Assembly: GCA_964417555.1 (NCBI GenBank)
Contig: CAYQIM010000038.1
Location: 124,001-188,000 of the forward strand
DNA from: CAYQIM01 sp964417555
GTDB taxonomy: Bacteria > Pseudomonadota > Gammaproteobacteria > Diplorickettsiales > Diplorickettsiaceae
DNA length: 64,000 nt
Reading direction: 5' to 3'
Part shown: positions 1 through 9,630 of the stretch, piece by piece
How the letters are laid out: each line of letters starts with the position of its first letter
How positions within the stretch are numbered: position 1 is the stretch's first letter
Made by a program: the position numbers and the translations under genes
Notes under the pieces: model-generated
Database searches by the model: none
What the model was told of the DNA's origin: nothing
Seen by the model: the letters and a program-made list of their open reading frames with translations, nothing else

Positions 1-126
1 AAGCGTGGCCCGAAAAACACCACCATTAACACCAATATCTTCGCCAAGTAAAACAACGTTTTTGTCTGCGCCCATTTCATAGTTTAATGCTTGGTTGATT
101 GCTCCAATTAGTGTTATTTCAGTCAT
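1..126 (-). CDS. 2-oxoacid dehydrogenase E1 component, beta subunit (partial, N-terminus only)
   Basis: Translating the minus strand from the ATG at 126 gives MTEITLIGAINQALNYEMGA followed by DKNVVLLGEDIGVNGGVFRA. This is the typical N-terminus of an E1 beta (transketolase-like) subunit, including the conserved GEDIG segment. The gene runs off the left edge, so only about 42 residues are visible. Its ATG overlaps the TGA of the alpha-subunit gene by four bases (ATGA), a translational-coupling arrangement. With E1 alpha it would form the thiamine-diphosphate heterotetramer that decarboxylates pyruvate or branched-chain 2-oxoacids. Substrate cannot be decided from this fragment. Confidence 0.9.
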   Translation of the reverse strand, partial: MTEITLIGAINQALNYEMGADKNVVLLGEDIGVNGGVFRATL

Positions 127-1208
127 TCGTTGAGCATCTCATGTAATTTAAATAAGGCAGTTGCTTCTATACGTTGTTCATTTAAATCCATCGGTAATTG
201 TGCGTAATGATAATCAAACATATCGGTGATAGCGGGTTTAGGTAAAGAAAGATATTCATTGACGGCGGCTTCAATGGATACATTATATTCTTCTTGTAAT
301 TTCTCTTCTTCTTGTTCAGACCAGAATTTTTGCTTGAATAAATAAGTGCGTAAACGCCGTAAGGGCTCTTCTTGCCAAGCTTGTTGAAGTTCATTTTTAG
401 TGCGATAACGCGTCGCATCATCGGCCGTGGTATGATCGCCTAAACGATAGCTTAGCGCTTCAATGACGCTAGGTCCTTTTCCTTCACGTGCTCTGGCAAT
501 GGCTTTTCCAACAACAAACTTAACGGCAATGACATCATTTCCATCGACTTGTTCTCCTGGAATACCAGCAGCAATGCTTTTTTGAGCTAAGGTTTCTGCG
601 TGCGTTTGTATTTTACGAGGAATAGAAATAGCCCATTGATTATTATTAATGACAAATACGACAGGCAATTGCCAAACACCGGCAATATTTAACGCTTCAT
701 AGAAATCACCTTCCGAAGTAGCACCGTCACCACAAGTGGTGATGACAATTCGTTCTTGTTTACGAAGTTTAAAAGCGGTAGCAATACCTACGGCATGTAA
801 AAGTTGGGTAGCAATTGGAACACAAATCGGAAAATCATTTTTACATTGGCTAAAGTGATTACCCCATTCATTGCCTCTCCAATAACTCAGAATCTCACTC
901 ATTTTTACCCCACGCATTAATTGTGTGCCGTGATCACGGTAAAAAGGACAAAAAATATCTGTGTCTTCCATGACTGCACCTATGCCGATAGAAATAGCTT
1001 CTTGTCCAAGTATTGAAGGGTAGGTATTGAGTTTTCCTGTTCTTTGTAAAGTTACAGCTTTATTATCGAATAATCGTGTTAAAACCATATGTCGGTAAAG
1101 GGATAATAACGTTTCTTGCTTAGCAAACGGCGGCAAATTTTGTATAGGATCACCTTCTATGTCTAAGAAACGGGTATACTCGATAGAAAACCTGGCGACC
1201 GCGTTCAT
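123..1208 (-). CDS. 2-oxoacid (pyruvate or branched-chain) dehydrogenase E1 component, alpha subunit
   Basis: A 361-residue thiamine-diphosphate enzyme subunit. The TPP/Mg signature is visible: GDGATSEGDFYEA at residues 160-172, closed by NNNQWAIS at 188-195. The phosphorylation-loop region YRLGDHTTADDATRYR is also present. It pairs with the beta subunit, whose start overlaps its stop by 4 bp. The gene immediately upstream in the operon is a leucine-dehydrogenase-like gene 8 bp away. In Bacillus-type bkd operons the same trio (bcd, bkdAA, bkdAB) degrades branched-chain amino acids, so a branched-chain 2-oxoacid role is plausible. Closely similar proteins are often annotated PdhA, so I leave the substrate open. 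Confidence 0.9.
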   Translation of the reverse strand: MNAVARFSIEYTRFLDIEGDPIQNLPPFAKQETLLSLYRHMVLTRLFDNKAVTLQRTGKLNTYPSILGQEAISIGIGAVMEDTDIFCPFYRDHGTQLMRGVKMSEILSYWRGNEWGNHFSQCKNDFPICVPIATQLLHAVGIATAFKLRKQERIVITTCGDGATSEGDFYEALNIAGVWQLPVVFVINNNQWAISIPRKIQTHAETLAQKSIAAGIPGEQVDGNDVIAVKFVVGKAIARAREGKGPSVIEALSYRLGDHTTADDATRYRTKNELQQAWQEEPLRRLRTYLFKQKFWSEQEEEKLQEEYNVSIEAAVNEYLSLPKPAITDMFDYHYAQLPMDLNEQRIEATALFKLHEMLNE

Positions 1209-1216
1209 AACGCTCC

Positions 1217-2278
1217 TTAAATAGAGGCATATTGTGTTGTCGACATTAATCGAGCCTTAGCCATATTATCGGCAACTATATTTGGAAGTTTATTTTCTTC
1301 GCTTGCATGTTTAAAAAGTTCGAGTAAGGTATCGTAGATCGTTTGTATATGCTGTACGACAAATTTTTTATCGAGCTGATTGCGATATTCTGCATAGGCA
1401 TAGATGAGGCCGCCAGCATTAATAACATAATCAGGTGCGTATAAGATACCCTTTTTCTGTAATAATACGGCGTGGCGTGGTTCGGCTAATTGATTATTCG
1501 CTGCGCCTGCAACGATCGCTGCTTTTAGCTGTGGGATTGATTCGTCATTTAAAATGGCTCCCAAAGCACAAGGTGAAAAAATATCGCATTCAACGGCGTA
1601 AATAGCTTCGGGTTTAACGATGTTGGCGTTGAGTGTTTTCTGATAACGTTTGACTAGATCACTATTACTATCACAAATTGTTAAACGAACGCCTTGTTTA
1701 TGTAATTGACTTGCTAGATGGTAACCTACATGACCTAATCCTTGAATGGCAACATGCAAGCCATTTAAGGTATCGCGTTGTAATTTAAATTTTGCCGCTG
1801 CTTTAATGCCATGAAATACGCCCAAAGCGGTATAAGGCGCTGGATTTCCTTTGTACTTTGAAGTCGTTACCACATAGGGTGTTTCTAAAGCGATGCTATC
1901 CATATCTTTGGTAACCACACCACTATCCATGGCAATGATGTAACGTCCTTTTAAATCATTAACAAAACGTCCTAGAGTTCGGAAATAAGTGTTCCGATCT
2001 TCAAGGTATTTAGGGCGCATCAGTACTGTTTTCCCCCCACCCAACGGCAGATTTGCCAATGCCGCTTTATAACTCATACCTTGTGCTAAGCGTAAGGCAT
2101 CATGAATGGCAAACTCGATAGAAGGGTATTCAATGAACCGACAGCCACCCAGTGCAGGACCTAATTGAGTAGAATGAATCGCAATAACAGCATAAAGCTG
2201 ATTCGCTTGATCGAGCTTAAAATAGAGTTCGCCAAAGCCTAAACTTTTCGCATAATTTAGAAGTTTATCGCTTAACAT
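1217..2278 (-). CDS. Leucine dehydrogenase-like Glu/Leu/Phe/Val dehydrogenase
   Basis: A 353-residue NAD-dependent amino acid dehydrogenase that would deaminate leucine, valine or isoleucine to 2-oxoacids. The substrate-binding GGCR lies at residues 44-47. The two catalytic-region lysines are K71 (in SYKAALANLPLG) and K83 (GGGK). The AMDSG motif around D118 and the Rossmann glycines GLGHVG at 180-185 follow. The length suits the leucine dehydrogenase branch rather than the longer glutamate dehydrogenases. It is first in a minus-strand operon with E1 alpha and beta, which would take its oxoacid products onward. The start ATG is at 2278; no clear promoter stands out in the 115-bp gap before cca. 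Confidence 0.88.
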   Translation of the reverse strand: MLSDKLLNYAKSLGFGELYFKLDQANQLYAVIAIHSTQLGPALGGCRFIEYPSIEFAIHDALRLAQGMSYKAALANLPLGGGKTVLMRPKYLEDRNTYFRTLGRFVNDLKGRYIIAMDSGVVTKDMDSIALETPYVVTTSKYKGNPAPYTALGVFHGIKAAAKFKLQRDTLNGLHVAIQGLGHVGYHLASQLHKQGVRLTICDSNSDLVKRYQKTLNANIVKPEAIYAVECDIFSPCALGAILNDESIPQLKAAIVAGAANNQLAEPRHAVLLQKKGILYAPDYVINAGGLIYAYAEYRNQLDKKFVVQHIQTIYDTLLELFKHASEENKLPNIVADNMAKARLMSTTQYASI

Positions 2279-2393
2279 AGTAAATCCAATTTTTCGCGTA
2301 AGGCCAGTTCCTTAGAAAACGATCAAAATTTTTTATTAGCATTCTATTGTAGTGAGTGCACATTCTAAGAGAGTCTGTGAATGCATGCAATGA

Positions 2394-3590
2394 TTAACTG
2401 AATTGGATAAAATAAGATAATGCTTTACTACGTTGCTCACGTAATTTTTTTCCTAGTATTTCGCCTTTTAGACCTTGTTTTACTAAAGGTTCAATGGCAA
2501 TGGTTTTAGCGCTGGCCAAAGCGGATAACAGTCGATCTTTTTGAATATAGTTTTTGGAGTTTAAGTCTGGGTAAGCAAGGAAATCTGCTTCGCAAACCAA
2601 CAAGAATTGTTTAAAACGCTGCAAACGTCGAAAAGCATCTGTTTTTTCTAATAAGCTAAGCAGCGTATTCGCATCGAGTTCTAAAGCACGATGTGCAAGC
2701 AAATGGTAACGCGCAACGATTATTGCTAAAGAAGCGTAACTGTTGGGTATACGATAGGCTTGACATAAATTTTGAATACGGAGTATTCCTGCTTGGTTTA
2801 TTTCTTCATGGGATAATAATTCTTTTCCTAAATGGCAGAATAATGAGGCGAATCGTACTTGTGGGTCTTCTGTTAACGCAGCGGCTTTTTCTAACACCGC
2901 CAAGTTGCTGGCTGTATGTTTTTTATCCTGTATTTGAAGGAAGCTGGTATAGAGTTCCTGTAAGACAGGGAATAAAATAGCTAAGGCGCCGCAAGCAAAT
3001 AAGGTTTTAATAAACGCTTGGGGTGCAGGTTCTTTTAAAGCCAAAGAAAACTCCTGCCATACCCGCTCGGGTACTAAAGTATTGATTTCGCCGGACTGGA
3101 CCATCGCTTTCATTAATTGCATCGTTTCTGCGGCTACGTGAAACCCTAAGGGAGAAAATTTAGCCATGAAACGTGCGACACGCAGGATACGTACGGGATC
3201 TTCAGTAAAAGCAGAGGAAATATGACGTAAAAGACGATCAGTGATATCTTTTTGTCCATGGTAAGGATCAATGATTTCTCCATTGCTCGTTTGTGCTATC
3301 GCATTTATAGTTAAGTCTCGGCGTTTTAGATCCGCTTCTAACGTAACATCCGGTGCCGCATAAACGGAAAACCCGGTATAACCAGGCCCTGTTTTACGTT
3401 CAGTGCGTGCTAAAGCGTATTCCTCGTGAGTATCGGGATGTAGAAAGACCGGAAAATCTTTACCAACTAATCGAAATCCTTTTGCTAACATTTGTTTAGG
3501 TGTTGCGCCAACCACGACATAATCTCGTTCTTTAACGGGGTACCCCAATAATTGATCGCGCACAGCACCGCCGACTAAATAAATTTTCAA
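2394..3590 (-). CDS. cca: CCA-adding tRNA nucleotidyltransferase, HD motif degenerate
   Basis: A 398-residue class II CCA-adding enzyme that builds or repairs the tRNA 3' end. The N-terminal nucleotidyltransferase is intact: LVGGAVRDQLLG at 5-16, ERD at 21-23, LKRRDLTINAIAQ at 88-100 and EDPVRILRVARF at 130-141. Gammaproteobacterial Cca proteins of this length carry a C-terminal HD phosphohydrolase domain with a CHDLGK motif. Here the aligned segment reads FCHLGK (251-256), so the metal-binding His-Asp pair has become Cys-His, and the following GHHGH segment is absent. I infer that nucleotide addition is retained while the phosphatase/phosphodiesterase activity is lost. The gene appears to stand alone on the minus strand. 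Confidence 0.93.
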   Translation of the reverse strand: MKIYLVGGAVRDQLLGYPVKERDYVVVGATPKQMLAKGFRLVGKDFPVFLHPDTHEEYALARTERKTGPGYTGFSVYAAPDVTLEADLKRRDLTINAIAQTSNGEIIDPYHGQKDITDRLLRHISSAFTEDPVRILRVARFMAKFSPLGFHVAAETMQLMKAMVQSGEINTLVPERVWQEFSLALKEPAPQAFIKTLFACGALAILFPVLQELYTSFLQIQDKKHTASNLAVLEKAAALTEDPQVRFASLFCHLGKELLSHEEINQAGILRIQNLCQAYRIPNSYASLAIIVARYHLLAHRALELDANTLLSLLEKTDAFRRLQRFKQFLLVCEADFLAYPDLNSKNYIQKDRLLSALASAKTIAIEPLVKQGLKGEILGKKLREQRSKALSYFIQFS

Positions 3591-3648
3591 AGTTTCATCC
3601 TATCGACAATTCAGGTTAAAAAACAAAGTAACAAAATAAACTGAGGTG

Positions 3649-5635
3649 TCAAGCAGATAAGCTATTAGAATGATTGCTTACAATGGGATTTGAAACCGGC
3701 ACTTGCGCGGTAGGTTGACTAAAAAATTGAGTTTGTAACAACGGAGAACGAGATGGAGTTTTAGTAAATTGAATTGGCTTTTCTAAAATACCTGACTGCT
3801 TTTCATTATTATTTTCATCAATTGGTGGGATCGTTACTTCTAAGGAGGCTCCTAAATAGTGAAGTTTTTTCCTTGTATATTCTAATATTTGCAGTTTACT
3901 GTCTAAGTGTTCAGCGAAAAAAATGAGATCATGCTGTCGAGAATTTAAGTGATAGGTTATAAGATTAGCAACGGCGTTTATAATGATTAATGGCAGCATG
4001 ACTATAATAACGGGCAATAAAGCCGCTTTAATTATTGCGCTAATACCTAGACTACTCTCTATAGCTATTTGCTGTGCTAAGCCATAGCCATAAAAACCAC
4101 CCATAACAAAAGAAATTAAGCGATTCAATATTTTTTTTACTTTGGTAGACAAAGGGATTTGTTTACGCTGTGTTTTGTCTTGATCATTTAATTTGTAAAT
4201 ATCCCTTTTATTTTCACAATGATCTTTAAATAATAAATAAAGCGGTGAATCTGTCGCAATCAAATTTTCTTTTAAAATTTGATTGATTTTTATTTCTAGT
4301 GAACGAATTTCTTCTTGTAAGCATTCGAATTTTCTCCATTTTTCCATTTTAACTTGATGTTTTTGGCCTGTTAAATCTCTAAAGGTATATTCGCAAGGCG
4401 CATTTAACAGCGAATAAATCTTTTTTTGATAATGCACTTCTGTAGAAAGAGTTTGTATAAGATGACGTATTAGCAGAAAAGCAATTGGAAGTGAGATTAA
4501 AATAGCCAATACAGGGGGAGATGCTATAAACCCTGCTAGGGCCGCTACTCCTATCGCACTAAAAAAAGTAGAAGCTGCCCACGATATTAAAAATCCGTAA
4601 ACGGCAGTGCTGGTAACATTTATCACAAGTGAAGCGATAAATTGGGTTTTGGGATAGACTTGGCTTAGATTTTGAAATAGGGATGAGTCTTCTAGTTCAA
4701 GCTTTTGTAAAACTTCATTAACATCGGTTTTCTGTAAGGAAATGAGATGTTCATAGATTTTTTGGATGTCGTTTTTTGAGTTTACGAGCTGATGTTGAAT
4801 TAAGTCAAATTCTCTCTCGTAAGTTTCTTTATTAAAGACATCTTGTTTGATAGATTGAATTAATCTTTGTTCTTCTTTCGAAGATAATAAAGGCTTAATA
4901 GCGGTAGACTTTTTTTTGAAGGAAAAGATACATTGAATAATTAAATAACTTACTGCTAATCCGACAACGCAGAGAACAATTAAAGGAAAGAGGTGAAAAG
5001 ATAAGGAAAACAAGGTTAAAAAAAAGCTAATCCATTTCAAAAAATTTGCATGACTGCTTACCGTATCCCAAATAATTTTAAGAAATTGAAATATAACATT
5101 TTTTTCGATGAAGTCATTTGTTTGCTCCCATAGTGAAGGGAGAATGCGATGGATATTTATAGATTCAGTGTTTTTAGAATAATGTACGGATGGGATGGGG
5201 AGAGCAGTCGGGGTTGTTTTGTTAATAACGTTTTGGAAGTCATGCTTTTTTTTTTATTTTTATAAAACGTTGATCGCTGTTATCGATAATCCATGGGTTA
5301 TCTTTGTCTTCAGAGTGAACTAATAAACTTGCGTTAAACTGTTGGATTAAATAACTTCTTTTTTCTACATCGGTTTTCAAGTTTTTAAATTGAATATGAG
5401 AAATCAAATATTCCCAACTATTGCGTTCTTTTTTTTTGTAAGCGACCAAAAGCTTTTTGACGAAGTCTATTAGCCAAGGCAGCACAGTTTTGTTTTTAAA
5501 ATCATCATCCGTGGTTTCATTTAACAAACTAAATATATTTTTGAGGCTATTCCAAACCGATAGAAAACTTTTACGATAAGCCACGCAGTAAGCTTTTTTA
5601 TTGTTATTATTAATTTTAAAATAGAACGCTGGCAT
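3649..5635 (-). pseudogene. Unknown multi-pass membrane protein, split by a frameshift at a 10-A tract
   Basis: I do not recognise a family. The first open frame (5635 to 5240, 131 residues, ATG preceded by AAGGT) ends KIKKKA-stop right at a run of ten A on the coding strand (5246-5255). The -1 frame opens at a stop inside that tract and stays open to 3649. Its first possible conventional start is only a TTG at 5040. Removing one A joins both into one frame of about 661 residues. The product would have a soluble N-terminus, a hydrophobic segment just after the TTG, two long hydrophobic hairpins (roughly 132-200 and 305-370 of the downstream part) and helical connectors. It may be a decaying gene, a slippage-expressed gene or a read error. 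A Legionellales effector-like role is only a guess. Confidence 0.6.
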
Positions 5636-5943
5636 TCTACCTTAAATTGATTCATTAAATCAAAGCTTGGTAATATAAATTAAAGCAAAACTGTAATCTT
5701 ATATAATTTTTAACGTGAAGGACGGTTGACATTTTAGAAAATATCTGAAAATGACAGCAATCACCATCATGGCGAGCGAACGTGAATGAGTGTGGTTTTT
5801 CCGGTTTTTCCATCACGCTTTTCCTGGATTCTTGCTATGTAGTAACCGTTGAAATGTCAGTAGATTATAAATTTTTAACATATCAAGCTAAATTAAACAA
5901 ATTAATAATGTTTTTTTAGGTCCCAAAAATAAAAAAAGTTATT
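5636..5943. other. 308-bp AT-rich intergenic region
   Basis: This lies between the start of the frameshifted membrane-protein gene and the end of the glycosidase gene, both on the minus strand, so it should hold the former's promoter. I see no open frame of interest. A short stretch near 5772-5785 (catggcgagcg) resembles part of the R1 repeat copy near 55198, but the match is too short to call a copy. No convincing minus-strand promoter pair was found. Confidence 0.4.
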
Positions 5944-7860
5944 TTATTTAGCTATTTCTGTTTTGGGACAGAATATGTGTTTACTACCATCTTCTTGCCA
6001 TTGCGCTTGAATACAACTTGCGCCTATACCGTCAAATAAATTTTTTGAGAAATTTGCTGTTAGAATAAGGAGATTTCCAAATTGTGTTTGTTGTACCAAA
6101 TGGTCTTCAGTTAACCATTTGAATTGAGTTAGCGGTTCTAGTGCGGCCATTTGATGCAAAGTTGAAAAAAATTGATAATAGGATGAAAAATAGCCTTCAT
6201 TTTCCGCTAAAGTTTTTTGGTTTAATACCCAGATAGGCGGAATATTGTAAAGATTTTGCAATAATGCTTTTGTTGGCATAATAGCAGGAATTTTTAATTC
6301 GTTAAGTTCCCAACGATCGGTCGAAATAACAGAGTCATGAAAAACAGCTTCATAAAGAGGAAGTCGGTAGTATGGATCATAGGATGCGTGGATAAATTTG
6401 CTGGGTGCAACGTAGGGCTTAAACAAAACTTTTGGGGTATCCGTAGGCCACCAACCGCCAAAATGTTTTTTATCCTTTAGATAAGGCCAAAATGCTTCTG
6501 GAAAACTTAAAAATCCACCGTTGTTATAAGCAATAACAGCGCTAGACCAGCTTAATCCGGTTTCAGAACCCAATACTAATTTTTTAGAACCACTAATGTA
6601 GCGCATACGTTCAATACGATCTTCTAAATCCTGGCTACGTGTCATAGGGTGTTGTTTTGAATAATCTTCATAGAGAGGTGGTGCGGCATCGCAGTCGAGA
6701 AAAAGACTGTTCTCGCCTTTATTCACCATAACGTCAATATGATGTGCTATGTTTTTTTCTTTTGATTCCCTTAACCTTAAGGCCTCAGCGCTTAAATAAC
6801 AACCGCGCTTTCCAAATCCAGTTAAAATACTGCCATTCGGACGACGAATGCAGGCCTCTGGCCATAAGTGGTTAGGCCAGTTAGAGGTTAAACTGTCAGC
6901 TGATTTTGGATTTTGAGCATTATCGAAGCTATCATACGGAGCAATTAGATAACCCATGTTTTCAGCAGTTTTAACATAGGTTTTATCGATATTAAATCCA
7001 TTAATTACAGGGGTTGCATCGTAACCGATCCATAAGTGTTTAATGCCTAGTTGAGCAAATGCATGCAGCATGGCCACACTTTTCCCGTCGCCCCATACCC
7101 ATACATGAAAAGCACCTAATAGCTTATTAACGTTTGCGTTTTCTAAAATTTTTTGTTTGAGAGAAACAAATTTATTTTTTTCGATCAATAAATTACGATA
7201 ATCTAAGGCGGGACTGATCGGCGAGTTTCCAGTAGAGTGAATAAAGATTTCATACCTTGGAAAATGGTTGTGCTGGGTAAATTGATGGGTATTGAGTAAA
7301 TAGAGTTGCCCATTTTTTTCCTTAACCTGTGTATTAGTATCTTCGTCGTAATCAGCCATTATCGTACTGACAATATTTTTATCATATTGAATCGCCCAGA
7401 ATGGCATACTTAAAGTTAGGGTATGATATTCTTGAAATTCTTTACGCCAAAATGGATCACGGTTAGGTATATATAAACCTTCCCCGTCAGGAATGATTAA
7501 AGCAGTTGCTTGCGGGCTTAAACCAGCGATTGGCCATCGAAAACTTTGTTCTTTATTGGTGCTAAACAGAAATCTCAGTCCCTGATTGTCTACAGCAACT
7601 TTAACTTGGATTTTAAGCTTAGGATAGCTCCAATATGCCTCTTTTGAGCTAATTTTTAAATTTTTAACTTTATCAAATGGATATTCATTTTGAATTATTT
7701 TAATTTTATCAGAGCCATCTGTAGGCGCCATAGAAACAGTCAGTGCGGCGGGATCAATGGCAAATTCGCCAGTTTTCGTTTTTAGCTCAATAATTTCTTT
7801 CGCCCAGCATAGGGAGCTAATAAATAGAAAAACAAAGATAAGTAGTTGTTTTTTAATCAT
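5944..7860 (-). CDS. Secreted glycoside hydrolase related to the GH101/GH129 clan
   Basis: A 638-residue exported protein. Residues 1-20 form a signal peptide (MIKK, hydrophobic core, CWA cleavage site). An N-terminal beta-sandwich-like region is followed by a central barrel-like region. Motifs resemble endo-alpha-N-acetylgalactosaminidase relatives: a FLDCDAA acidic strand end at 387-393 (candidate nucleophile Asp), LGSE at 430-433 (candidate acid/base Glu) and FHDS at 507-510. Enzymes of this group act on O-linked glycans or alpha-GalNAc-containing sugars, so mucin-type or host glycans are possible substrates. Family placement is from motif memory, not a search. No other carbohydrate genes flank it, suggesting separate acquisition. 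It is otherwise intact, unlike both neighbours. Confidence 0.55.
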   Translation of the reverse strand: MIKKQLLIFVFLFISSLCWAKEIIELKTKTGEFAIDPAALTVSMAPTDGSDKIKIIQNEYPFDKVKNLKISSKEAYWSYPKLKIQVKVAVDNQGLRFLFSTNKEQSFRWPIAGLSPQATALIIPDGEGLYIPNRDPFWRKEFQEYHTLTLSMPFWAIQYDKNIVSTIMADYDEDTNTQVKEKNGQLYLLNTHQFTQHNHFPRYEIFIHSTGNSPISPALDYRNLLIEKNKFVSLKQKILENANVNKLLGAFHVWVWGDGKSVAMLHAFAQLGIKHLWIGYDATPVINGFNIDKTYVKTAENMGYLIAPYDSFDNAQNPKSADSLTSNWPNHLWPEACIRRPNGSILTGFGKRGCYLSAEALRLRESKEKNIAHHIDVMVNKGENSLFLDCDAAPPLYEDYSKQHPMTRSQDLEDRIERMRYISGSKKLVLGSETGLSWSSAVIAYNNGGFLSFPEAFWPYLKDKKHFGGWWPTDTPKVLFKPYVAPSKFIHASYDPYYRLPLYEAVFHDSVISTDRWELNELKIPAIMPTKALLQNLYNIPPIWVLNQKTLAENEGYFSSYYQFFSTLHQMAALEPLTQFKWLTEDHLVQQTQFGNLLILTANFSKNLFDGIGASCIQAQWQEDGSKHIFCPKTEIAK

Positions 7861-7904
7861 AATGGTTATCCACTTTACAATTAACTTTATTAAGCTATGT
7901 TTTT

Positions 7905-9498
7905 TTAGTTAGTTTGTAATAAGCACTTTAAGTAAGTATCAGTTAAAGTTAAATCAACACCGTATACACGAAAACCTATATAGCCATCGGGCCTGATGAT
8001 ATAGATGGCAGATGAAGTAACGCCATAACGCTGAAATAGGGCTGTATAGGTTAAAGATGATATAAAGTGATGTATTTGAATCCAGTCAGTATAATTCGCC
8101 TCTAAAGCGCTTAATTTTTCAAGTACGGTGGCATCACAAATTTTTTTCTCTTGGAATATAAGCAGGTGAATGGGTTTGGATTGCAATAAAGAAAAGAGAG
8201 TCGATCCATCAACTGGTGCGTCTGGTGCACGGTAACCTGCTCGCGGACCTTTTTTAAAAATGTTGTCGGCACCTCTTGTAATTTCATATACAAAGGAACT
8301 TTCATGATAATGAATATGTAACTGCGACATAAACCAAAATAAATGCCGAGTTATGTTTTTTTTTGAAAAAAAATACCTTAGAATCCAAGGTAATAAAATA
8401 TTTCGCAATGCGGTAATAAAGAAATTTTTAGTTGTTATCAATGAGAAAAATCGATCAGTTGTTTTTAGCAATATCTTTCCTATTCTGTGTCGTTCTGTTT
8501 CATAGGTATTTAAAAGTGGTATGCCCCCCCTTTTTTAAAGCGATGGCGAGTTTCCAGGCTAAATTAGTGGCGTCTTGGATTCCGGTATTCATTCCTTGCC
8601 CGCCTACAGGGCTATGAATATGTGCAGAATCCCCGGCAAGAAAGGCGCGGCCTTGGCAATAGGTTTGTACGCCACGATGATGTAAACTGAATTGCGATAA
8701 CCAAATGGGATTGCTTAATTTAACAGGCACTTTCGTGATTAGGCTTGCAGCGGCTTCTATCTTGATAACAGATGGTGGGGGTAATTTTTCTTTAGAGTTA
8801 GTACTTAAGCGTTCTGCTAGCATAACTCGACTGATATTTTTTGTTAGCGGAATGTGAATGAATATCCCTTGTTTTCCTAAAAAAAACAAAAACTTTTTCC
8901 GTGAAAAAGACCAATCGATAGTGGCATCTGCCAAAATAAAGTTTTGTTTATAGGCGGCTCCTTCAAATGCAAAGTTAAGAATATGGCGAACTGTACTGTG
9001 CGCGCCATCGCAGCCTACTATATAAGCGCATAAAATTTTCTCTATTTTTTCTGTTACGTCGTCTTTTATTGTTGCTTCAACTCTTTTCTTATTTTGTGAA
9101 AAGAATAATAATTCTTTTTCTCTTTCAATATGGACCCTATGTTTTTCTAAGTGACGAATAAGGATGCGTTCGGTTTCAGATTGAGGAAGAAAATAAATAG
9201 TAGAAAAAGGACTATCTTGATGTGAAAAATTCTCAAATTTAATTTCGGATTGCTTTTTTCCGTTAATAAAAAAGGCAAAATCTATTCCAGAACGTGCCGC
9301 TTGTAGGAACTCGGAGGAAAGGCCTAAATTTTGAAAAATCTCCATTGATTTAGCCTGGATAGCAAAGGCACGCGATTCTTGGGCTCGATTCTTTTGTTTA
9401 TCAATGATCCGAAAGCGAATGCCTAATCGGAGAAGTTGACATGCCATGACCAGGCCCGTTGGGCCAGCGCCAATAATAAGTACTTCTGTAACAACCAT
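7905..9498 (-). pseudogene. FAD-dependent aromatic-type monooxygenase, frameshifted at a G7 tract
   Basis: The N-terminal frame (9498-8500) has the three flavin hydroxylase signatures: GAGPTG at residues 11-16, GCDGAHSTVR in the middle and GDSAHIHSPVGGQGMN near the end. It then runs into GGHTTFKYL-stop just after seven G on the coding strand (8524-8530). With one G removed, the frame reads GGIPLLNTYETERHRIGK, the expected family sequence, and continues into the frame ending at 7905. That part carries the thioredoxin-like C-terminal domain (YRAPDAPVDG, then IYIIRPDGYIGFR). The repaired protein would be about 530 residues, normal for this family. Substrate is unknown. It is either a pseudogene, phase-variable or a sequence error. 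Confidence 0.8.
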
Positions 9499-9630
9499 TA
9501 AATTATATCCATCATCAAAACTATAGATAAGGTAGGGCTTTGGGCAAATTTTTTGCTAAACTATCTACTGGTCTTAGGCAAAAACTGTCTTTTCGTTTAA
9601 TTCCAGTATAATTATAAATACAAGATTAAG

